Origin: Bacteroidota bacterium
Lineage (GTDB): Bacteria > Bacteroidota > Bacteroidia > UKL13-3
Assembly (NCBI GenBank): GCA_947507965.1
Contig: CANNQU010000003.1
Span: 1 to 64,000, forward strand
DNA length: 64,000 bases
Direction: 5' to 3'
Shown here: positions 20,101-29,054 of the stretch, one piece after another
Numbering within the stretch: position 1 is the first letter of the stretch
How the letters are laid out: each line of letters begins with the position of its first letter
The notes under the pieces: model-generated
The model's database searches: none
Seen by the model: the letters and a program-made list of their open reading frames with translations, nothing else
What the model was told of the DNA's origin: nothing
Translations under genes and position numbers: made by a program

Positions 20101-21620
20101 TAAACGCCCCTTTGAATGTTACGGCAGTGGGAAGCAAAACAATTTGTTATGGCACCACCACCACCGTAAGTGCTTTAAGTTTAGGAGGCGACACGGCGAG
20201 ATATGGTTATGAGTGGAGTTTAAACGGTACGCTAATACAACGTTCACATTCTCCGGATCTGAACGTTACTCCCTTAGCTTTTCAAACGTATAAAGTGATG
20301 TTATGGGACAGTTGCTCTCCTTGGGCAGTAAGAGATAGTGATTCGGTATCGGTAAACGTATTACAACCGCTCTCCATAACGGCCACTACGTATGTGCCTC
20401 TTTGTAAAGGTAACACGGCTTCTCTTACCGCTGCAGGGGCAGGAGGAAATGGTAATTATACGTATGGTTGGTTGGTAGGAAATACACTCATTCAATACTC
20501 AAAAGCAAACTCAATTTCGGTTACACCTGCCGTAACCACTACCTATCGTGTTTTTGTAACCGATAGTTGTACCCTGTTTAACGACACATCGAATACGTTG
20601 GTCTATGTACGGCCCGCATTGCATGTTGTTCAACAAACCATTCCCGATACACCATGTATAGGGGCACCGGCTACCATTACTGCCGTTGGTTCGGGAGGCG
20701 ACCTCTCGTACACCTATACTTTTATTGATGAGAACACCAAGATGGTTTTACAAAGTGGTTTAAATAATAAGCTAATTTCAACTATTAATACGAACAATAA
20801 TTATATCGTTGTACTTAACGATAGCTGTACCGCAGTGAACGACACCCTCCGTTTTAAGATTCCAATGAGAAATAAATTATCATTGACTACATCAAAATTG
20901 CCCAATTTTGATGTATGTGGTAATACCCTCGTTCAGCTTAGTAGTAGTCCTAATGGAGGGGCTCTTAAAAACTATACTTTTCAATGGCGAAAATCGGGCA
21001 GCACCAATGTGCTTGGAACCAATAAGCTACTCACCATCTCTACACCCATTACCTCACGTTATATCGTAACGTTAAACGATGGGTGCACCGTTGCCAGTGT
21101 TTCTGATTCCATAACGGTTGTTGTTGAAACCCCGAATCCGATATTTTCAAGCAGCTATACCAATGGGCAGGATTACGCTTTCTTCTTTGCGTTGCAGCCT
21201 GGATACAAGAGCTATCAATGGAATTTCGGCGATGGTGATACAACTTCGGAATTCCAACCCAATCATCGATATAAAAAGAAAGGCAGTTATAATGTATGCC
21301 TAAAGGTTTCAACGTTTAATAACTGTGATTCTGAATATTGTCAAACGGTAATTGTTTATTTTAATAATGGAATAGCAGGTAGACAGGTCAATGGATTTCA
21401 TTATTCGCCCAATCCGTTTAGTAATAAAATCAACTTGAAATTCGATGATATTCTCCCATTAGAAGTAAAACTTTTTGACGCTTTGGGAAGAGAGGTAGAA
21501 ATTAATATAGGAGTTCAAAAAACGACCGTATTGAATACAGTGGAATTAGCTTCAGGCAATTATGTTTTAAAAGTGATATATAAAGATTCTGTTAACTATG
21601 TGAAGCTAATCAAGAGGTAG
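17139..21620 (+). CDS. S8 (subtilisin-like) serine protease with Ig-like/FN3/PKD regions and T9SS C-terminal domain
   Basis: GEWDGEGVGTHVD (Asp), NGAHATHVCGTMAGAG (His), NGTSMACPGTSGTIAQL (Ser); PKD YQWNFGDGDTTSEFQPNHRY; C-terminal FHYSPNPFSNKINL...GNYVLKVIYKDSVNYVKLIKR. Confidence 0.93.
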   Translation: MKQLAICILSLLGLIHEINAQTTLLTTRNYSENLVKSEKFSALFRSNVFEDRSYLYIKFSSLPNEEAMLLAKKNDIRFLEFIPTTVYLLSIPNTSQSWNYLTAHGDSICNIVFENSKFSDRLIKKYPISSSISSEKVIFYAYCQNDISVEKFAHHAMEWGEVLAVSETFHRITMAISLDKLLLFSSNPMVKIIDLAPPTPVTFNVPGKTTHRSSNIGSLFGRNLQGDSVVLGEWDGEGVGTHVDIDTPRIKRMSPYVNNSNGAHATHVCGTMAGAGLINPYALGMAPKAKVFSWNFYGDITGQMDSGVRFQNVLITQNSYGYGDPDDPCPNRGVYDDVSHELDLLVRIHPELIHVFAAGNSQSLCGLGGFRTVFSGFQSAKNIISVGALNDQDAMSSFSSWGPVRDGRLKPEVCAVGVNVYSTQNSNLYAGGWNGTSMACPGTSGTIAQLVQRYHQLHSGVHPQASLIRVILANTADDILNAGPDFKSGFGRINALTAVKAMEQSRYKMDSVSQGTFKMDSIFVPFGLHQLKIALAWSDKEAAILATKALVNNLDLYLVTPLNDTVRPWILDTLNRNSLAVRGIDLMNNLEQITINAPDQGYYKIYVQGTSIPFGPQTYAYTYEPVAKAITMIFPNGGELLIPAKSYTLKWDANGVGSTCNLEYSLNNGSSWTSIVSGISVALKNYNWGVPATNTSLARIRITAGSYSDVTDSTFSILAVVDSIKGVVCDRQVTLKWKKIGGATQYEVMMLKNGSMQSVGATIDTFFTVQNLVNNVKYWLSVRSKFNNAFGERAIAVAFTPGISPVPPSVTRQPVVPPVCSGTLVTLKAKASGTPTIIQQWQVSIDTGKTFINIPLATDTVFSFVAYTAMNNYKFRSYFYNSCQNFQYTDTVTLHVDTTLSFTQQPLDLIACAGTNAQFQAFAPSNSIPLYQWQYDDGLNGWLDLLGDSTPTLRLYTISYSSNGWRFRLKASNACTMNVYSSIATLKVNAPLNVTAVGSKTICYGTTTTVSALSLGGDTARYGYEWSLNGTLIQRSHSPDLNVTPLAFQTYKVMLWDSCSPWAVRDSDSVSVNVLQPLSITATTYVPLCKGNTASLTAAGAGGNGNYTYGWLVGNTLIQYSKANSISVTPAVTTTYRVFVTDSCTLFNDTSNTLVYVRPALHVVQQTIPDTPCIGAPATITAVGSGGDLSYTYTFIDENTKMVLQSGLNNKLISTINTNNNYIVVLNDSCTAVNDTLRFKIPMRNKLSLTTSKLPNFDVCGNTLVQLSSSPNGGALKNYTFQWRKSGSTNVLGTNKLLTISTPITSRYIVTLNDGCTVASVSDSITVVVETPNPIFSSSYTNGQDYAFFFALQPGYKSYQWNFGDGDTTSEFQPNHRYKKKGSYNVCLKVSTFNNCDSEYCQTVIVYFNNGIAGRQVNGFHYSPNPFSNKINLKFDDILPLEVKLFDALGREVEINIGVQKTTVLNTVELASGNYVLKVIYKDSVNYVKLIKR

Positions 21621-21780
21621 GAGTTTTGCGTGTCCTCCTACAATATAAAAGGTATTCGGTTATGGGCTGTTAAATTTCGAGTCGGTAACTTTTAATTTGT
21701 TAACCCCGAATAGAAGAGGTAATTTGAATAAATAGCAATAATTCCATTCAATTAAAAAGTGTAGTTTTAAACCTTTCCCG

Positions 21781-21788
21781 TACCTTTG
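21781..21788 (+). promoter_or_regulatory. Possible Bacteroidetes -7 element
   Basis: TACCTTTG matches TAnnTTTG 42 bp upstream of ATG 21830; no clear TTG at -33. Confidence 0.35.
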
Positions 21789-21829
21789 CATCACAACCCA
21801 AACAATTTATTTTTAATACTTTTTATATT

Positions 21830-22270
21830 ATGAGAATTTTATTTTTAGCGATTACCATTTTATTCTTCGGCACTTCATTTGCTCAAAAAGGAAAGGCAAA
21901 CCAGCTTTCACCAGCCGACAAAACACAAAAGTTTTTAAAACGTTGGGGAAAGGAATTGGCGCTTAGTGTGGAGCAGAAGACAAGTGTGGAGCCATTGATT
22001 TTAGATATGTACACCAAGATGGCAGCTATTCGTCTCGATACCTCCATGCAGAATAAATCTAAAAAGTTAGCGATGATGGGTGCCCGTAAAATTAGTCTCG
22101 ATGGATTTAAAGGTTTTCTAACTCCGGAGCAAGTGATATTATACGACAAGAAAGTTCAGGAAATGGCAGCGAACCAAAGGGTGCAAAGGTCTAAGGAGAA
22201 CGAGAAAAACGAGAAGAAAGGGATAAAGAAAGAAGCGGAAGAGGAAATTGAGAATGCAGACATCTTTTAA
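21830..22270 (+). CDS. Small secreted hypothetical protein (Lys/Glu-rich C-terminus)
   Basis: Signal peptide MRILFLAITILFFGTSFAQ; heptad-like C-terminus EKNEKKGIKKEAEEEIE. Confidence 0.7.
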   Translation: MRILFLAITILFFGTSFAQKGKANQLSPADKTQKFLKRWGKELALSVEQKTSVEPLILDMYTKMAAIRLDTSMQNKSKKLAMMGARKISLDGFKGFLTPEQVILYDKKVQEMAANQRVQRSKENEKNEKKGIKKEAEEEIENADIF

Positions 22271-22304
22271 CTAGCCTTTTTGTGTTTACTTTGCCTCGTT
22301 TATT

Positions 22305-23069
22305 TTGAAGAATATTTATTTCATATCCGATTTTCATTTAGGGGTGCCTAGCTATGAAGCGAGCCGTGAAAGGGAGAAAATGCTATGTGCATTCTTAGAC
22401 GGGATTCAGAATGATGCGGAGGAAATATTTCTGGTAGGCGATATTTTTGATATGTGGTATGAGTACAAGTCGGTGGTGCCCAAAGGATATATTCGATTAT
22501 TGGGTACTTTGGCACGACTAAGCGACCAGGGAGTGAAAATTTCCGCCTTTACTGGTAATCACGATATGTGGATGTTTGGCTACTTTGAGAAGGAATTAAG
22601 CATCCCTGTTTATCGTAGTAATATGGAACGTGAGTGGCAAGGCAAAAAGTTTTTAATAGGCCATGGCGATGGGTTAGGCCCCGGCGATAATGGGTACAAA
22701 TTCATTAAAAAAGTTTTTGCTAATAGGGTATGTCAATGGTTTTTTCGATGGGTCCATCCGGATATAGGCTTATCGATTGCAAATTTTTTCAGCCGTCGTA
22801 GTCGTATCGCTACGGGCACAACGGATGCCACATGGCAAGGCGATGAGAAAGAACATCTGTTTGTATATTGTAATTCGGTATTGAAGCAAAATCATTTCGA
22901 TTACTTTATTTTCGGGCATCGGCATCTGCCTCTTCAAAAGAAAGTGGGGGAAAATTCAACGTATATCAATTTAGGCGATTGGGTAAGGTATTTCACGTAT
23001 GCCGTTTTCGACGGCCATACGTGTGAATTGAAAACCTATCATGGCCTTTCCGACACGGTATCGTCCTGA
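22305..23069 (+). CDS. lpxH: UDP-2,3-diacylglucosamine diphosphatase
   Basis: FISDFHLG, LVGDIFDMW, FTGNHDMWMF, IGHGDGLGPGD, FGHRHLP metallophosphatase motifs; TTG start. Confidence 0.9.
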   Translation: MKNIYFISDFHLGVPSYEASREREKMLCAFLDGIQNDAEEIFLVGDIFDMWYEYKSVVPKGYIRLLGTLARLSDQGVKISAFTGNHDMWMFGYFEKELSIPVYRSNMEREWQGKKFLIGHGDGLGPGDNGYKFIKKVFANRVCQWFFRWVHPDIGLSIANFFSRRSRIATGTTDATWQGDEKEHLFVYCNSVLKQNHFDYFIFGHRHLPLQKKVGENSTYINLGDWVRYFTYAVFDGHTCELKTYHGLSDTVSS

Positions 23070-23308
23070 AAGAAGTATATACTTTTTGGTTACTAATCCA
23101 GTTACAAGTTTACCCATTTTTTTTAATCCTGAATACCGTTTACATTTGACGAACTGGAGGAAGCGGAAACGAGCTCTGCTGAGGGGCAACTAGCCAGGAT
23201 TAATCCAGTCAGATAAGAATTACACAGGGAGGAAAATAGTTGAATTTTTAAAACCGTATTCGTAATTTTCTTTGTGCTCCAACTCAAATTCTATATATTC
23301 GCCATTTA

Positions 23309-25375
23309 ATGTCGTTCCTATATCCTGCGTTTCTTTGGGCTCTTACAGCACTGGGTATTCCCATCATCATCCATTTATTTAATTTTAGAAGGTATAAAAA
23401 AATATATTTTACAAATGTCCGTTTTTTGCAAGAGCTGAAGGAGGAAACACAATCCAAGCAGAGGCTAAAGCATTTGCTGATTTTGGTCTCTCGATGTTTG
23501 GCAGTGGCTTGCCTTGTTTTGGCTTTCTCTCAACCGTATATTAAAAAACAACAAAGCAATCAGGTAGCAGGCGACCATGCGATAAGTATTTATTTAGATA
23601 ATTCATTTAGCATGGGTGCCAAAGGCATTGAAGGTGAATTACTGGAACAGGCCAAAAATAAAGCCCGAGACATCGCTAAATACTTTCGTAGCAGTGATTT
23701 GTTTCAGCTACTAACCAACGATTTTGAAGGAAGACACCAAAGGTTAATCAGTAGAGATGAATTTTTAAAATTCGTTGATGAGGTTAAGCTTTCGCCCCAG
23801 CGTCATACGTTAAGCGAAGTATTAAACAGGCAGAAGGAATGCATGAGAAATACGCAGGGTAATAAGCAAATTTATTGGCTAAGCGACTTTCAGCGCTCAT
23901 CTGTTGATTTAGGTTTAATTGCCAATGACCCCACCTTGAATATACAAGCATATAATTTGCAGCCGTATGAGCAGCAAAATATTTATATCGATAGCTGTTG
24001 GTTCGAATCGCCTTATGTTGCACTAAACGAAAGCAATAAACTAATGGTGCGAATTCAGAATGTATCTAAAAATGATGTAGAAAATGGCTCATTAAACCTT
24101 AAAATAAACAAGGTACAGAAAGCGATTGCCTCTTATAACATAAATAAGAACACGGCTACCATCGTAGAGATGAACATTAACCTAAACAAGAGTGGTTGGA
24201 ATTCGGCAGAGCTATTCATCACCGATAACCCGATAACATTCGACGATAATTTATTCTTCTCCTTTTACGTAGATGAGCAAATACCGGTACTAAGTATTAA
24301 TGATAAAGAGGCCAATGAATATGTAAAAGCAGTTTATGGGAGTAATATTTATTTCAACTTGAAAGAAGTAAGTGTCAAGAATATAAATTACGATGAACTT
24401 AAGAATGTTAAATTAATTGTATTAAATGAAGTGCAAGAGGTAAGCAGCGGATTGCAACAACAGTTAAAACTATATGTTGAGAATGGTGGTAGTTTGCTGG
24501 TGCTGCCCAACAGCACAATGAAAACAGTTGGAAATGGCTATACCAAGTTTCTACAATCGATGCAAGTCAATGTTTTCGATGGCCTTGATTTTACGAAGCA
24601 AAAGCTTGCAGACATTGATTTACAGGATATAATATTTAGAGATGTTTTCGAGAAAAAACAAAACAATATCGATTTACCAGAAGTGTTTAAATGTTATGCC
24701 ATGAATAATTCCGTAGTCCCCAATCAGGAGGTACTGATGCGATTAAATAATGGAAAGCCCTTCTTTTGTAGATACACGATCAAAGCGGGAACCGTGTATT
24801 TGAGTTCAACCCCATTTAATTTGGATTGGAGCACCTTGCCCAAAAACGCTCTATTTGTTCCACTAATGTATAAGATCGCGTTACTTGGCAATAAGCATCT
24901 GCCACTGTATAGTATCATTGGTAAGGATAAAATAGTAACTTTAAGACAACCGTTTAAATCGGGTCAAGAGATGCCGGCACTGCGTAGCGACAACGATGAA
25001 ATTATTCCAGAGCTGCTGAACACTCAAGGTAGAAACGCCTTATATATACCTTATCTGAGTTTTAGCGGGATGTATGCTTTTAAGCCGAAAAGCAATGGCG
25101 ACACCTTGTTACAACAATTTGCTTTTAATTATAGCCGGGAAGAAAGCGCACTTCATTATTTCTCAGAACATGAATTGGAGTCAGAACTTGGCTCACACAG
25201 CATTCATTATTTGAACGCAGTAAGTAATGTAGCAGAAAAGGCAATCGCAGAAACGCAGTATCGCAGTAGTTTATGGAAATGGTTTGTAATGCTGGCGTTA
25301 TTGTTTTTAGCGATCGAAATTTTGTTAATTAAATTTTATCAACCAACCATCAAACCCTTAATCGTGCAATCATGA
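23309..25375 (+). CDS. BatA domain-containing membrane protein (aerotolerance regulator N-terminal type)
   Basis: MSFLYPAFLWALTALGIPIIIHLFNFRRYKKIYFTNVRFLQELKEETQSKQRLKHLLIL; C-terminal TM. Confidence 0.88.
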   Translation: MSFLYPAFLWALTALGIPIIIHLFNFRRYKKIYFTNVRFLQELKEETQSKQRLKHLLILVSRCLAVACLVLAFSQPYIKKQQSNQVAGDHAISIYLDNSFSMGAKGIEGELLEQAKNKARDIAKYFRSSDLFQLLTNDFEGRHQRLISRDEFLKFVDEVKLSPQRHTLSEVLNRQKECMRNTQGNKQIYWLSDFQRSSVDLGLIANDPTLNIQAYNLQPYEQQNIYIDSCWFESPYVALNESNKLMVRIQNVSKNDVENGSLNLKINKVQKAIASYNINKNTATIVEMNINLNKSGWNSAELFITDNPITFDDNLFFSFYVDEQIPVLSINDKEANEYVKAVYGSNIYFNLKEVSVKNINYDELKNVKLIVLNEVQEVSSGLQQQLKLYVENGGSLLVLPNSTMKTVGNGYTKFLQSMQVNVFDGLDFTKQKLADIDLQDIIFRDVFEKKQNNIDLPEVFKCYAMNNSVVPNQEVLMRLNNGKPFFCRYTIKAGTVYLSSTPFNLDWSTLPKNALFVPLMYKIALLGNKHLPLYSIIGKDKIVTLRQPFKSGQEMPALRSDNDEIIPELLNTQGRNALYIPYLSFSGMYAFKPKSNGDTLLQQFAFNYSREESALHYFSEHELESELGSHSIHYLNAVSNVAEKAIAETQYRSSLWKWFVMLALLFLAIEILLIKFYQPTIKPLIVQS

Positions 25376-26634
25376 AAATAATTGTAAAGAAAGTAACCGT
25401 TTCTGATATCTCTTCTACTCACCATGGCAAGACCATCGATTTATTGATTGAAGAAGGAATGATAAAAAGGATTGCGAAGGATATCCATGAAGAAGGTGTA
25501 ACCGTTGTTGATGGCAAAGGTGGTTTTATTTCGCCAGGATGGTGCGATTTACGTGCTAACTTTTGCGAACCCGGATTAGAACACAAAGAAGACCTTGACT
25601 CGGGAATGAAAGCTGCCATAGCGGGTGGTTTTACAGCGGTGGCTATTACTCCGGAAACGAAGCCTATTTTGCATAGCAAGGCAGAAATTGAATTTATTAT
25701 AGGGAAAACAAGAAGTTCGCTTCTCGATGTTCTACCGTATGGTGCGGTTACACACAACCTCGATGGCCTCAATCTGGCAGAGATGTTCGATATGAAGAAA
25801 AGTGGAGCTGTTGCATTTTGCAATGGAAATCATTCAATTGCTAATGCGGGTGTCATGCTTCGGGCTTTATTGTATGTTAAAAATTTCGACAGCTTTATTC
25901 TTTCTCATGCCGACGATTTGAACGTAAGCAATAATGGAAAGATGAATGAAGGGTTAACTTCGGTTTTGTTAGGTATGAAAAGTATCCCGGCTATCGCAGA
26001 AGAATTAATTGTTGCCCGTGATCTGGAATTACTGAGATATACGGAAAGCAAAATTCATTTCTCCCATATTAGTACAAAAGGTTCGATAGCCTTAATTGCT
26101 AAAGCTAAGGCACAAGGATTACAGGTGACCTGTGATGTGGCGATTGCGAATTTAGTATTTGATGAAACTCAACTGATGGAGTTTGAAACTAATTTCAAAG
26201 TGAATCCTCCTCTACGAACTCAGGAAGATATAGAGGCACTTATTGCTGCAATTAACAATGGAACCGTGGATGCAATTAGTAGCGACCACCGACCCCAGAA
26301 TGACGAGAACAAGGACGTAGAATTTGATAATGCAGCCAATGGAATGAATACAATACAAACGTTTTATAATTTATTGCTCATGCTGGATGGTAGAATCGAA
26401 TGGGGGAAAATGATAGAAGTCATTAGTTCCAACCCGCGAAGAATTTTAGGGTTGCCAACCGTTTCTATAAAAGAAAATACGGAAGCCAATTTCACCCTAT
26501 TCAGCCCATCGGTAAGTTGGAATTACAATGCCTCAAGTAACTATTCTCGCTCTAAAAATTCTCCATTATACAATACCCAATTAAAAGGAAAAATAATTGC
26601 AGTAGTGAATAATAACCAAGTGTATGTTGGGTAA
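25372..26634 (+). CDS. pyrC: Dihydroorotase
   Basis: Amidohydrolase fold; GWCDLRANFCEPGLEHKED, ATG overlaps TGA of upstream gene, SSDHRPQND, NPRRILGLP. The usual HxH is replaced (DLRANF), suggesting a non-canonical/inactive-type variant. Confidence 0.85.
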   Translation: MKIIVKKVTVSDISSTHHGKTIDLLIEEGMIKRIAKDIHEEGVTVVDGKGGFISPGWCDLRANFCEPGLEHKEDLDSGMKAAIAGGFTAVAITPETKPILHSKAEIEFIIGKTRSSLLDVLPYGAVTHNLDGLNLAEMFDMKKSGAVAFCNGNHSIANAGVMLRALLYVKNFDSFILSHADDLNVSNNGKMNEGLTSVLLGMKSIPAIAEELIVARDLELLRYTESKIHFSHISTKGSIALIAKAKAQGLQVTCDVAIANLVFDETQLMEFETNFKVNPPLRTQEDIEALIAAINNGTVDAISSDHRPQNDENKDVEFDNAANGMNTIQTFYNLLLMLDGRIEWGKMIEVISSNPRRILGLPTVSIKENTEANFTLFSPSVSWNYNASSNYSRSKNSPLYNTQLKGKIIAVVNNNQVYVG

Positions 26635-26681
26635 GCCATACCATGCGTTTTGACCTCCATTGGAGGATTGCCCTGTTTAAT

Positions 26682-26711
26682 AAACACCGTATTTCATTCG
26701 GTGGTTTTTTG
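26682..26711 (+). terminator. Probable intrinsic terminator after pyrC
   Basis: AAACACCG-TATTTCATT-CGGTGGTTTTTTG. Confidence 0.6.
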
Positions 26712-26881
26712 TTAAGAACTTCGATTTCTAAACTCCGTATTACCTGATTATTTTGCTGACTGGTAAAATAAACTTTCAACCTGCACGTTAACTGCTTACA
26801 ATCACTAGGTATTTCGCAAAAAGGATGAAGCATATTTTACTTGAAAAATTTATCATTATTTGTTTCAATTAAATATATATT

Positions 26882-27595
26882 ATGCTATTATCCGCACTAT
26901 TTTTACAATCAGTAACCACTACGGCCGACACCTTAAACAGAGTTGCCGCCAGTACCGCCGCCGCCACGCCAGAAGCTACGTTGAGCCTCCTGGATTTGTA
27001 TTTGAAGGGGGGCGTAATTATGTATCCGATTACCTTACTTAGTATCATATCAATCTATTTCTTTGTAGAGCGATACCTAACCATTAGCAAAGCATCGAAA
27101 ATAGATCCCAACTTTATACTTCAGGTTAAAGATTTAATCAATAGTGGGAATTTAAAGGGTGCAAAATCATTATGTGAGCGTACTCAAACGCCGTATGCTC
27201 GAATTGTGGAGAAAGGGGTAACACGAATTGGTAATCCATTAAAAAACATTGAAGTAGGTATGGAAGCTGTGGGTAAGTTAGAGGTATATAAGCTGGAGAA
27301 GACCCTTTTTGTATTAAGTACCATCGCCTCGGTAGCTCCTATGTTTGGCTTTTTAGGTACCGTTTTTGGAATGATTAAGACATTTTTTAACATCGCACAA
27401 TCGGCTAATATTGCCATTGATGTTATTGCCGGTGGTATTTATATCAAGATGGTTTCTTCGGCAGCAGGCCTTATTGTGGGGATGATATCGTACATGTTTT
27501 ATAATTACCTCAATGCGAAAATTGATCGGGTAGTAAACCAAATGGAAGGAGTATCGTTTGAATTTTTGGAAATGTTACAGGAACCGGCGAAATAA
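26882..27595 (+). CDS. exbB: MotA/TolQ/ExbB proton channel family protein
   Basis: YPITLLSIISIYFFVERYL, STIASVAPMFGFLGTVFGMIKTFFNIA, MVSSAAGLIVGMISYMFYNYL. Confidence 0.92.
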   Translation: MLLSALFLQSVTTTADTLNRVAASTAAATPEATLSLLDLYLKGGVIMYPITLLSIISIYFFVERYLTISKASKIDPNFILQVKDLINSGNLKGAKSLCERTQTPYARIVEKGVTRIGNPLKNIEVGMEAVGKLEVYKLEKTLFVLSTIASVAPMFGFLGTVFGMIKTFFNIAQSANIAIDVIAGGIYIKMVSSAAGLIVGMISYMFYNYLNAKIDRVVNQMEGVSFEFLEMLQEPAK

Positions 27596-27616
27596 GCAAA
27601 TTAACTATCTATCATT

Positions 27617-28024
27617 ATGGAACTAAGAGATAAGCGCCACCGACATGCCACCATTGAAACTGGGGCACTGAGCGATATATTGTTTTTTTTACTGATTTTC
27701 TTTTTAATTACCTCCACGATGGCTAACCCAAATGTAATTAAATTGATTCGTCCTAAATCATCATCAGCAGATAAAGACCCTAAAAAGCCAACGGCCATTA
27801 TATCCATTGATGCCGAACATAAGATTTTTATAAACCGCAATGTAACGACGATGGAGTCGTTGCAGGTTGATTTAGAAAAGGAAATGGAAGGGAAAGCAGA
27901 ACCAGCGGTACTCCTTAATGTGGCAAATGAGGTAACGGCCGAGGAGATTGTGAAAGTTATGGAAGTGGTTCAGTATAAGTTGAAAGCTAAAATTTCTCTT
28001 GCTACCGATAAGCCGAAAAATTAA
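27617..28024 (+). CDS. exbD: ExbD/TolR biopolymer transport protein
   Basis: TGALSDILFFLLIFFLITSTMA, downstream of exbB. Confidence 0.9.
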   Translation: MELRDKRHRHATIETGALSDILFFLLIFFLITSTMANPNVIKLIRPKSSSADKDPKKPTAIISIDAEHKIFINRNVTTMESLQVDLEKEMEGKAEPAVLLNVANEVTAEEIVKVMEVVQYKLKAKISLATDKPKN

Positions 28025-28133
28025 AATAGGAGTAAAAGAATAACAAAACGTAAGATCAGTTTCGTCTTTCAAGGTGTGTTGTTTACCTTTAGAGGATTTA
28101 ACCGATTAACGAAAACCTCAATTAATTAAGAAT

Positions 28134-29018
28134 ATGACCGATCTGATTATTAAATGGTTGATACTTCCTGTTGCAGGGTTGTCAATATATCTTGTATCTA
28201 AAATTAAGAATCATCAAACATCTGGAATTATTACCACCACGATTGTGCATGCGGTATTCATTGTTTTACTCTTTATACTACCCGGATTTAAGAGTGATTC
28301 TGTGTTTGCGGGTGAAGGAATGGAAGTGGCTCTAGGCTCCGATATGGAGGGAGGTAATTCAAATACGCTGGCAGCCGAGGGCGCTGAAAATTCAACCACC
28401 CCACCTCCTGAAGAGAGCAGTAACAATAGCTTAGACAAGGAGATAGCCACCGACGACCAAAGCGAAAGTGATGTGGTGGTGCCTGCCAAAGATAAAAATA
28501 CCACCACTACCCCAACGAAACCGAATAAGAATCCTCCAATAGTTACTAAGCCGGCACCTAAAGTTCCAGATCGGAAAGTTGACCAAGGTTCAACCTATCA
28601 CAAGGATAAAAGTGGTAAGAAAAATGGTAATGATGGTGGCGATCCCAATAGCCCAGGACAAGGAGGGAAGGACCAAGGAAACACCGGTGACCCCAATGGT
28701 CATGGTAAAAATCCAGACACCGGTAGTCCAGGCACCGGCACCGACAAAGTTCAAGCGTATTTAAAAGGAAGAGCCGCCAAATCATTGCCTACCATAGCCA
28801 CTGACTTTGAGGAAACAGGGATATTAAAATTTGAGGTGGTGGTGAGTCCTAGCGGCAAGGTTAAAAGCGTTCGTAAAATTCCACCTTCCACCATTACAAA
28901 TTATGCGCAAATTGAAAGAATGAAGACGCTCATTCTTTCGAAATTATTATTCGCCGCTAAACCAGATGCAGAAGAGGAAGAGACGGGTAGTTATACGATT
29001 CGTTTTGAAAGAAAATAA
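28134..29018 (+). CDS. TonB/TolA-like energy transducer with low-complexity linker
   Basis: N-terminal TM, long Gly/Asn/Asp/Pro linker, C-terminal LKFEVVVSPSGKVKSVRKIPPSTITNYAQIERMKTLILSKLLF TonB-like fold; follows exbB/exbD. Confidence 0.75.
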   Translation: MTDLIIKWLILPVAGLSIYLVSKIKNHQTSGIITTTIVHAVFIVLLFILPGFKSDSVFAGEGMEVALGSDMEGGNSNTLAAEGAENSTTPPPEESSNNSLDKEIATDDQSESDVVVPAKDKNTTTTPTKPNKNPPIVTKPAPKVPDRKVDQGSTYHKDKSGKKNGNDGGDPNSPGQGGKDQGNTGDPNGHGKNPDTGSPGTGTDKVQAYLKGRAAKSLPTIATDFEETGILKFEVVVSPSGKVKSVRKIPPSTITNYAQIERMKTLILSKLLFAAKPDAEEEETGSYTIRFERK

Positions 29019-29054
29019 TAGAGGATATTATCATTAATATAGAAAAGTAATTTA

